Shown piece by piece: positions 38,982 through 46,275 of a stretch of 64,000 nt of DNA (the stretch's first letter is position 1; each line of letters starts with the position of its first letter). Source of the stretch: Sphingobacterium populi (lineage in GTDB: Bacteria > Bacteroidota > Bacteroidia > Sphingobacteriales > Sphingobacteriaceae); assembly GCF_001586775.1 (NCBI RefSeq), contig NZ_LQXS01000001.1, positions 248,001 through 312,000 on the forward strand. The letters are read 5' to 3'. Made by a program: the position numbers and the translations under genes. Under the pieces are notes generated by a model that did no database searches, had not been told where the DNA came from, and was given only the letters and a program-made list of their open reading frames with translations.

Positions 38982-41159
38982 ATGAATTTTAATATTTCCC
39001 AATACGCTGTAGATCACGGTCTGGAATCTAACATCATTGCTAATCACCGTAAGTACCTTAATTGGCCATTAGTATATTTTTTAGTGGAGATTAATCAGAT
39101 GGAGGGTCGAAAAAGGGAGGCATATATTGGTGAAACTACCGACGTTGTTAGTCGCATCAAAACTCATCGAAAATCTTCTAAAAAGCAAAAGCTCAGTTCT
39201 GTAAACCTAATATCTAGTGATTTTCTCAATAAGTCGGCTGCGCTTGATTTAGAGTCAAATTTGATCAAATATATATCTGCCGATGGAAATTATTCTCTAT
39301 TGAATGGCAATTTAGGTATTGCTAACCATCAGTATTATCAGCAAAAAGATCTCTATTCTGATCTATTTAAAAATATATGGGATGAGCTTCGCACATTAGG
39401 TATTGCAAGACACTCTCTAGAGCACATCGATAATTCAGACCTCTTTAAGTACTCGCCATACAAATCCCTCTCTAAAGAACAGATTGAAGGATTAAAAACT
39501 ATATTAATCTGTTTGCTGGATGAATCAACTAATGTTAGCTTAATTCAAGGTGGAGCGGGTACAGGTAAATCGATATTAGCAATTTTTCTCTTTAAGCTAC
39601 TAAAAACTGACCTTAGTGATTTCAACTATGTAGATTTTGATGATCAAGATAAAGAATTGTTTGATTTGTTAAAGAAGGTCAAATCAAAGTATGGTCAGCT
39701 AACTATGGCGTTGGTAATACCAATGGCTTCGTTCCGTAAGACAATATCTAATGTATTTAGCGATATAAAAGGTTTATCCAAGAAAATGGTTGTCGGGCCA
39801 TCCGAAATTGTTAAACAGAAATATGACTTGTTGATAGTTGATGAAGGACATCGGTTGAGACGGCGTGTTAACCTTGGGTCATATTTTGGAACTTTTGATG
39901 CGAATTGTCGAACCTTGGGATTAGATAAAGCGATCGCTTCAGAATTAGATTGGATACAGTTGCAGAGTGAAAAATCGATCATATTTTATGACCAATTTCA
40001 ATCTATTAAACCGTCAGATGTTACTAAAGAAAGTTTTGATACGCTAAGACAAAAACCTACGAGTCGTGTCGAAAAACTGAAAACACAATTTAGAGTAAGG
40101 GGAGGGAATCAGTATGTTAAATTTATACATCAACTCTTCGAGTCCAATACAAATTCTAAAGTCGGAGATTTTGGGTCATACGACTTTAAAATATTCGAGA
40201 ATTTAGAAGAAATGATTGAACAGATTCATCTGAGAGAAAATGAGTCGGGACTTTCAAGAATGGTTGCCGGATTTGCATGGGAATGGATTTCACGAAAAGT
40301 TCCCGAGGCTTTCGACATACAAATTGGAGAGACAAAATTAAAGTGGAATAGCGTTACAGAAGACTGGGTTAACTCTGAAAATGCTATCAATGAAGTAGGA
40401 TGTATTCATACTACGCAAGGATATGATTTAAACTACGTCGGGCTGATAATAGGCCCGGAAATAGATTATGACTTTGAAACTAATCAGTTTGTCGTACTCA
40501 AACAAAATTATAAAGATAAGGCTGGTAAGAGCTCTATTTACGATGATGTAGTATTGTTGGATTACCTTATGAATATCTATAAAACTATCATGTTACGAGG
40601 TATTCGGGGAACCTATGTATATGTGTGTAATCCTAACCTTAGAGCCTATCTTTCAAAGTATATTCAAAAATTTATCAAAGAACATACATCTTCTACATGG
40701 AAGATCCAGAGTGAGCCAGGAGCAACGACTATACCTTTTTACGACTTATCAGTAGCAGCAGGGAGTTTTTCTGATAAGCAACTGGTAGATCATGCGCAAT
40801 ACATTGATTTACCCAATAAAAATCGCATAAGTGATAGCTTTGCTTGTAAAGTAGTTGGGGAATCAATGAATAAAATAATTCCAAACGGTTCTATTTGTTT
40901 ATTTCGTAGGTATAGTGGTGGTAGTAGAAATGGCCTAATTTGTCTCGTCGAGTGTAGTGAAATAAATGATAATGATTTTGGTGCAAATTATACTATTAAA
41001 GAATATTCGAGTAAGAAGAGTATTGATGAAGACGGATGGAAGCATGAAATGATTATCCTCAAACCTCTATCATTTCATGCTTATGAACCTATATTACTTC
41101 ACGACGATGAGATGTCAGATTTTAAGGTAATTGGTGTTTTTGAGAGAGTTTTATCTTGA
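38982..41159 (+). CDS. GIY-YIG nuclease / DUF2075 (Schlafen group 3) helicase / S24 peptidase fusion
   Basis: 725 residues from ATG 38982 (a TTG two codons earlier is possible). Domains in order: GIY-YIG nuclease about 30-100 (VYFLVEI, AYIGET at 47-52, R58, Glu ligand E91); SF1-like helicase about 160-560 with Walker A GGAGTGKS (190-197), Walker B VDEGH (286-290), HTTQGYDLNYVG (476-487) and LRGIRGTYVYV (538-548) as in DUF2075; and a LexA/S24-type peptidase 615-725 with KVVGESM (nucleophile S628), K673 in TIKEYS as likely general base, and AYEPI as in LexA. The S24 end suggests self-cleavage or sensing. A cytosolic anti-phage or DNA-processing role with the MazG partner is inference; I know no named system with this pair. 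Confidence 0.85.
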   Translation: MNFNISQYAVDHGLESNIIANHRKYLNWPLVYFLVEINQMEGRKREAYIGETTDVVSRIKTHRKSSKKQKLSSVNLISSDFLNKSAALDLESNLIKYISADGNYSLLNGNLGIANHQYYQQKDLYSDLFKNIWDELRTLGIARHSLEHIDNSDLFKYSPYKSLSKEQIEGLKTILICLLDESTNVSLIQGGAGTGKSILAIFLFKLLKTDLSDFNYVDFDDQDKELFDLLKKVKSKYGQLTMALVIPMASFRKTISNVFSDIKGLSKKMVVGPSEIVKQKYDLLIVDEGHRLRRRVNLGSYFGTFDANCRTLGLDKAIASELDWIQLQSEKSIIFYDQFQSIKPSDVTKESFDTLRQKPTSRVEKLKTQFRVRGGNQYVKFIHQLFESNTNSKVGDFGSYDFKIFENLEEMIEQIHLRENESGLSRMVAGFAWEWISRKVPEAFDIQIGETKLKWNSVTEDWVNSENAINEVGCIHTTQGYDLNYVGLIIGPEIDYDFETNQFVVLKQNYKDKAGKSSIYDDVVLLDYLMNIYKTIMLRGIRGTYVYVCNPNLRAYLSKYIQKFIKEHTSSTWKIQSEPGATTIPFYDLSVAAGSFSDKQLVDHAQYIDLPNKNRISDSFACKVVGESMNKIIPNGSICLFRRYSGGSRNGLICLVECSEINDNDFGANYTIKEYSSKKSIDEDGWKHEMIILKPLSFHAYEPILLHDDEMSDFKVIGVFERVLS

Positions 41160-41170
41160 GAATTGTATGA

Positions 41171-41521
41171 CGAATTTTAAAACCGACCGACAAGATTAGG
41201 ACGGATCGATTAACCAGGCATCTATATGATTTAGATAAAATTATGAGAGCTGAATATGGCGAAATGGCCATCGCTGATAACGAATTGTTCAATACGATCG
41301 TTCAGCATCGGAAAACCGTTACGCCATTGCGGGGAATGGATTATTCTAATCATGCCAAAGAGAAGTTGAGAATCATACCACCAGATTCCGTTATGGATAA
41401 GTGGGAAGCTGATTATAAAACGATGCAGGAGAATATGATTATCGGAGAAAGTTTGAAATGGGAAGACCTATTGGATATGACAAGAGAAATTGAAGATAAG
41501 ATCAATAGTATATTATATTAG
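41171..41521 (+). pseudogene. AbiEii/AbiGii-type toxin gene, 3' remnant
   Basis: The frame is open from 41171, just after a TGA, with residues TDRLTRHLYDL, then an in-frame ATG at 41243 and a 92-residue tail. IIPPDSVMDKWEADYKTMQ and MIIGESLKWEDLL match the C-terminal end of nucleotidyltransferase toxins of the AbiEii (DUF1814) family, which are about 300 residues long. The catalytic N-terminal two thirds and the AbiEi antitoxin are missing. The homology runs straight into the stop of the preceding gene (41159), so the MazG/nuclease-helicase cassette seems to have replaced the front of this toxin gene. It could still make a short protein from 41243, but not an active toxin. Confidence 0.75.
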
Positions 41522-41541
41522 TTAATTATTGATAATGAGTT

Positions 41542-43533
41542 ATGCATATAGATGAGATTTATATTGAAAATTATGGGTGTATAGAAAAATTACACATCAA
41601 GCCAGAACTAAATGAGCAAGGGCATCCTAAACCAATTGTGTTAGTTGGAAAAAACGGAAGCGGAAAAACACTTCTATTGTCAAATATTGTAGATTCAATA
41701 ATAGAATTTAAGCGTGATAAATATTCTGAATTACAAGAAGTCTCAGAAAACAAATTCTATAAAATAGGAACTCAAACATATATTAAGGTTGGGGAAAGCC
41801 ACAGTTACACAAGAGTTCGATACAATAATGGTGGGAAGAAATATTATTATATTGATTGTATGACCCAAAATCATACACATTTTAAGAACAGTATATTTAA
41901 CTCATTAATACATTCAGACTTAGAAATAGATAATGAGAAATTCAAAGAGAATGGTTTTTACAAAAAGGCAAAACCTTCTTTTGAAAAGGAGTTTGACACA
42001 AATATTTTAATGTACTTTCCGGTTCACAGATATTATGAACCAGCATGGTTAAATCAGAATATTGCCCCATCGTTTAAAAAAGAAGATAACTTTATAGAGA
42101 AGAGCAATAAAAACGTAATCAAAACTAATATTCTTAACGAGGTTGAATCTTGGATTTTGGATGTTATTTTAGATAAGTTCTTGTATGAACAGCATAACCA
42201 AAGATTCTCTAACTTGTTCGTAAGAAATGAGCATGGAGGTTATACTGAGTTTACTGCGCCAATATTTCAAGATTATAGTGGGAAGAATACCACAATTCAA
42301 AACTTAATCAATCAGATTATTTCGACAATATACAAAAGCAAAGACGATAATATAGAAAATGCTCGAATTGGAATATCAAACAAAGATAGAGGACGTCAAA
42401 TATCTATATTAACAAAATTTAAAAATGGTTCCGAAATTCAAGTTGCTCCTACATTTAATCATTTGTCGTCGGGAGAGGCTTTACTGCTTTCGATTTTTTG
42501 TGCTTTATTAAAGGACTTTGATTCTATCAGCAAAAATGGAACAAACAATTTGGATCAAGTAAAGGGGGTAGCTGTAATAGATGAAATAGATTTGAATTTA
42601 CATATTGATTATGCAAAAAATGTTCTGCCCCAACTAATGAAGCTGTTTCCTAATGTTCAGTTTGTTGTAACAAGTCACTCTCCATTCTTTTTATTAGGTA
42701 TGAAAGAGACATATGGGAACGATTATCAATTGATAAATTTACCAACAGGAGAGGATATTGTCGAAAATGACTTCTCAGAAATTGTCTCTGCTTATAGAAT
42801 ATTTACAAAAGGATTTGATGAGTTACATTCCAGTTTGAAGTCTTTAGAGCAAAAGATAAGCGTGACTACCAAACCCCTTATCGTCACGGAAGGAAAAACG
42901 GATTGGAAGCATTTCAAAAGAGCTTTGCAATATTTTCAAGAAGAAGGAGAATACACAGATATAGATGTGTCCTTTTTTGAATATGAGGATGAAATTGAGA
43001 TGGGAGATTCCCATTTGGAATCTTTATTGAAAAATATGTCAAAAGTTGAACAGAATAAAAAAATAATTGGAATTTTTGATTGTGATGAAGCCAATGGAAA
43101 AAAATATGCGGGATTAGATTTCAAAAAATTTAAGAATAATGTGTTTGCGTTCTCAATTCCTAAACCTTCATATAGATCTACTCATACAGGTATTTCAGTA
43201 GAATTGCTATACAAAAATGTTGATATCCAAAAAACAGATGCTGACGGTAGGCGACTATACTTGACATCTGAATTTAATGAAAGAGGGCGTTTGCTATCTG
43301 ACATAAATATTAGTGTCGAAAACACAGATAAAGTAAAAAAATACATTGAGGTTGATAAAAATAAGATTATAGATTCCGGAGTGACTGACGGGACGAATAA
43401 TATTGCACTGTCAAAAAATAGTTATGCACTCAATATCTTGAATAAAACAGCTCCTTTTGATTCTGTAGATTTTGAAGGATTTAAAGGTGTTTTTGATAAA
43501 TTAAAGATCATTTTAGATATTCCACTAACATAG
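41542..43533 (+). CDS. OLD-like ATPase with C-terminal TOPRIM nuclease domain
   Basis: 663 residues. ABC/SMC-type ATPase: Walker A GKNGSGKT (36-43), signature LSSGE (308-312), Walker B VAVIDEID (343-350) and H-loop VTSHSP (376-381). A TOPRIM domain follows from about 444: IVTEGKTD (E450) and FDCDEANGK (D513, D515), the metal ligands of OLD-family nucleases. PARIS and related anti-phage proteins combine the same two modules. The gene is more AT-rich than the core genes around it, with many AAA and ATA codons, which points to transfer. It starts 20 bases after the AbiEii remnant and no partner gene follows, so it may act alone. A defence role is inferred from family and context. Confidence 0.85.
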   Translation: MHIDEIYIENYGCIEKLHIKPELNEQGHPKPIVLVGKNGSGKTLLLSNIVDSIIEFKRDKYSELQEVSENKFYKIGTQTYIKVGESHSYTRVRYNNGGKKYYYIDCMTQNHTHFKNSIFNSLIHSDLEIDNEKFKENGFYKKAKPSFEKEFDTNILMYFPVHRYYEPAWLNQNIAPSFKKEDNFIEKSNKNVIKTNILNEVESWILDVILDKFLYEQHNQRFSNLFVRNEHGGYTEFTAPIFQDYSGKNTTIQNLINQIISTIYKSKDDNIENARIGISNKDRGRQISILTKFKNGSEIQVAPTFNHLSSGEALLLSIFCALLKDFDSISKNGTNNLDQVKGVAVIDEIDLNLHIDYAKNVLPQLMKLFPNVQFVVTSHSPFFLLGMKETYGNDYQLINLPTGEDIVENDFSEIVSAYRIFTKGFDELHSSLKSLEQKISVTTKPLIVTEGKTDWKHFKRALQYFQEEGEYTDIDVSFFEYEDEIEMGDSHLESLLKNMSKVEQNKKIIGIFDCDEANGKKYAGLDFKKFKNNVFAFSIPKPSYRSTHTGISVELLYKNVDIQKTDADGRRLYLTSEFNERGRLLSDINISVENTDKVKKYIEVDKNKIIDSGVTDGTNNIALSKNSYALNILNKTAPFDSVDFEGFKGVFDKLKIILDIPLT

Positions 43534-43856
43534 TATTTGTATCTTTTTTGTAATTCAATTTATATAATGCTTGAGAAAACGAACGTACTTTTGATTCTGT
43601 AGATTAAGTCCTATCAAAATAACTATGTAAATTTTATAATACTTGTCCCTAATCTGTATTTTTTTAAATTTAATCATCTAAAAATCAGAACTTAACACTT
43701 TTTGTATTGGAAAGTAAATCTACTTAATGGGGGACATAACTCTTACAGTAGGTTTTCGAGCGTTTATAATAGATGGTCATTTGCAGGCCAATACCTTTAG
43801 CCAGATGTACAGTAGTTAACTAGACAAGTGCAATTTCGCGGTTTAGATATTCTTAA

Positions 43857-43995
43857 GTTTGCAAAGTCGTCGGCGAATCGATAAATAAAATTAGAGCAAA
43901 TGGTTCTATTTTTATCATGAGGATCGACTACAGATGCACGACAAATACTGTCACGTTATTCAGGTTCGCGTAGGAGGGGATTTTCATCTTTGGAA
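43857..43995 (+). pseudogene. Relic of a second S24 peptidase domain
   Basis: Reading from 43857 gives VCKVVGESINKIRANGSI, which closely parallels ACKVVGESMNKIIPNGSI at residues 621-638 of the nuclease-helicase-S24 protein encoded at 40842. After a frameshift, RYSGSRRRGFSSLE (about 43952-43993) parallels RYSGGSRNGLICLVE of the same protein. Stops and shifts surround both parts. This is therefore a decayed copy of a homologous C-terminus, not a spacer or an active gene. The parallel sequences clearly differ at many bases, so it is not a recent duplication. Confidence 0.65.
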
Positions 43996-44209
43996 TACCC
44001 CAATTAGTGCAGTGCATAAAAAATGTTCTTTAAGCGCCTCTAAAAAACACAACTTCCATACAATCTTTTAAGTATCCTTTTCCTACTGTTGGCTTAAACT
44101 CGTCCGACGGCTATCTTATACTATTTATATCCTGCTCTTCATATCGAAAGTTGATAAGTTAATCTGTAATTATTTAGAAATCATACCGTGTTTATTTATG
44201 AATTTTGCT

Positions 44210-44217
44210 TATGTTTG
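44210..44217 (+). promoter_or_regulatory. Putative promoter -7 box of the ankyrin/flavin operon
   Basis: TATGTTTG fits TAnnTTTG and predicts a leader of about 35 bases before the ATG at 44258. The -33 region has no exact TTTG. Confidence 0.45.
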
Positions 44218-44257
44218 GGTTTAATTTAGAATTATAATAAATAAAAACAAGTACCAT

Positions 44258-45775
44258 ATGAAGACGTATCAATTAGCCTTACTACTATTCGGACTTACAA
44301 GTGGTGTGGCATCTGCTCAGAGTCAAAACGTTTTTTTGAGCCGTGATTTTTGGGGAAAGAATCCTGATCTTTCTCAGGTTAAAAGTACCGCAGAAGCCGG
44401 AAATAGCCCTTCGGAATCTAATGCAGCATCTTTTGACGTCACGACTATGGCCATCAATAGCGGCGCATCTAACGATATCATTTTCTATCTATTGGAGCAA
44501 GATGGAAATCCTATTGATAAAAAAACACACCATAGTCGCCATTACTTGCACTGGGCTGCAGCAAATGGTAATAAAGAAGTGGTGGACTATTTATTGAATA
44601 AAGGTGCCGATGTACACTATGCTGATAGTTATGGAGTACCGATTACTGCATATGCAGCAGCAGGAGGCAATCGCAATACAGCCATATACGATGCTCTCTT
44701 TGCAAAAGGCGTTGACCCGAAGAAAACTTACGCCGATGGCGCCACATTAATGATGTTGGCTGCGCCGAGTGATCAAAATCTTGATCTGGTAAACTACTTT
44801 GAATCAAAAGGGCTTTCGATCGAAGACAAAGACGCACACGGACGTACTGTTGCAGATTATGCCGCTAAGTCAGGCAAGTCTGAATTGATCGACCAACTCA
44901 TTCAGCGCGGATCAGTCCTTACGGATCATGCGTTGTTTTTTGCAAGTCAAGGTTTTCGCCGAGGCGAATCTAACGGCTTAGCTACTTATCAATATTTAGT
45001 CGAGCAAAAAGGATTGAATCCGCAAGCGATTAGTCATGATGGTGGTACAATACTTCATGGCGTAGTGCGAGGTGGCAATATGGATATTATCCAGTACTTT
45101 TTAAGCAAAAATGTGCCTGTAAATAAAGCAAATAATGATGGCACTACTGCACTCATGCTGGCCTCTGGCAGTCAAAATCTAGCAACGGTACAAACGCTTT
45201 TGCAAGCTGGTAGTGACGTAAATACCACGAATGAAAAAGGAGAATCTGCATTGACCGTAGCGGTAAGCAACGGATCTGCCGAGATTGTGAAACTCCTATT
45301 GGCAAAAGGAGCAGACGCAAATGTATTGGATAAAGATGGTCGCAACCTTGCATATTATTGGTTTAATTCCTATCGTGGTGGCGCAGATCGAGGCGCTAAT
45401 CGCGAAGGTGCACCAGCACTTGGAGCCACTCCATTCGAAGAAAAACTAGTTTTGCTGAAGAGCAATGGCGTAGATGTAGCTGCACCGCAAGCGGATGGAA
45501 GTTCTCTTTATCACCTAGCCGTAGCCAAAGAAAACCTTGCCTTGGTACAGCAAGCGAATCAATTGGGCGCTAATATTAACGCCCAGGATAATGAAGGCGT
45601 AACCGCATTGCACAAAGCCGCCTTAGTCGCCAAAGACGATAAAATGCTAAAAGCATTGGTAGCATTGGGCGCCGATAAGTCGTTGAAAACCGAGTTTGAT
45701 GAGACAGCCTTCGACCTAGCGCAGGAAAATGACTTTTTAAAGAACAACCAAATTTCTATCGATTTCTTAAAATAA
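44258..45775 (+). CDS. Periplasmic ankyrin-repeat protein
   Basis: 505 residues; signal peptide MKTYQLALLLFGLTSGVASA-Q. More than ten ankyrin units of about 33 residues follow, e.g. LHWAAANGNKEVVDYLLNKGADVHYAD, TALMLASGSQNLATVQTLLQAGSDVNT, ALTVAVSNGSAEIVKLLLAKGADAN and TALHKAALVAKDDKMLKALVALGADKS (each begins with the T/A-L-H/M helix). This is a pure protein-binding scaffold in the periplasm. It heads a six-gene operon, with only 4 bases to the DUF2271 gene, so it is probably a partner or assembly factor for the flavin redox proteins encoded behind it. Confidence 0.88.
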   Translation: MKTYQLALLLFGLTSGVASAQSQNVFLSRDFWGKNPDLSQVKSTAEAGNSPSESNAASFDVTTMAINSGASNDIIFYLLEQDGNPIDKKTHHSRHYLHWAAANGNKEVVDYLLNKGADVHYADSYGVPITAYAAAGGNRNTAIYDALFAKGVDPKKTYADGATLMMLAAPSDQNLDLVNYFESKGLSIEDKDAHGRTVADYAAKSGKSELIDQLIQRGSVLTDHALFFASQGFRRGESNGLATYQYLVEQKGLNPQAISHDGGTILHGVVRGGNMDIIQYFLSKNVPVNKANNDGTTALMLASGSQNLATVQTLLQAGSDVNTTNEKGESALTVAVSNGSAEIVKLLLAKGADANVLDKDGRNLAYYWFNSYRGGADRGANREGAPALGATPFEEKLVLLKSNGVDVAAPQADGSSLYHLAVAKENLALVQQANQLGANINAQDNEGVTALHKAALVAKDDKMLKALVALGADKSLKTEFDETAFDLAQENDFLKNNQISIDFLK

Positions 45776-45779
45776 GAGG

Positions 45780-46265
45780 ATGAATACAATAATAAAATTA
45801 GTACTTGCTGTGACGCTTGCGTTTGGTTTATCTTCGAGCGCAGCGGCGCAGTCTAGCAAATATAAGTGCATGATTCAAATGAATGCTTATGAAGGCGAAG
45901 AAGCCTATGTGATCATTTCTTTGATAAACCCACAGGGTGGATATGACAAAACCTTATCGGTATTAGGGCCAGACAAACAGTGGTATAATACGCTGAAAGA
46001 ATGGTACAAATTTCAGAATAAATCAAAAGAAAAACTACATGCCGTAACGGGTGCTTCAATAGGAGGTGGCGATCGTGCCGTGAAAGTTTTGGAAATTGAT
46101 CAAGATAAATTAAATAAAGGTTATAAGCTGCGTTTCGAATCTGCGGTGGAAGAACAAAAATACCATACTACCGATGCCGAGGTCTTACTAACTACAGACG
46201 GCATCACCACGCGGACAAATGGTAAAGGATACATTCGATTTGTAAAGTTGACAAAAGCCCAATAG
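45780..46265 (+). CDS. DUF2271 periplasmic protein with FMN-attachment-like motif
   Basis: 161 residues; signal peptide MNTIIKLVLAVTLAFGLSSSAAA-Q. The DUF2271 domain (about 30-160) contains KQWYNTLKEWYKF and AVTGASIGGGDR. The TGAS at 90-93 resembles the (S/T)GA(S/T) sequence that ApbE transferases modify with FMN in NqrC, RnfG and related proteins. An apbE gene lies two genes downstream, so covalent FMN on S93 is a reasonable inference. In this role the protein would carry electrons in the periplasm next to the PepSY flavoreductase. Known: DUF2271, PepSY and ApbE genes often cluster. Not shown by sequence: that flavin is actually bound. Confidence 0.82.
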   Translation: MNTIIKLVLAVTLAFGLSSSAAAQSSKYKCMIQMNAYEGEEAYVIISLINPQGGYDKTLSVLGPDKQWYNTLKEWYKFQNKSKEKLHAVTGASIGGGDRAVKVLEIDQDKLNKGYKLRFESAVEEQKYHTTDAEVLLTTDGITTRTNGKGYIRFVKLTKAQ

Positions 46266-46275
46266 GTAAAGATAG

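Larger units (their letters stand above)
43534..44257. other. Gene-poor gap with decayed sequence at the right edge of the accessory segment
   Basis: 724 bases with no intact gene. It holds the S24-domain relic (43857-43995, listed separately) and, at its right end, the promoter of the ankyrin/flavin operon. The rest is AT-rich and shows no recognisable feature. Confidence 0.6.
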
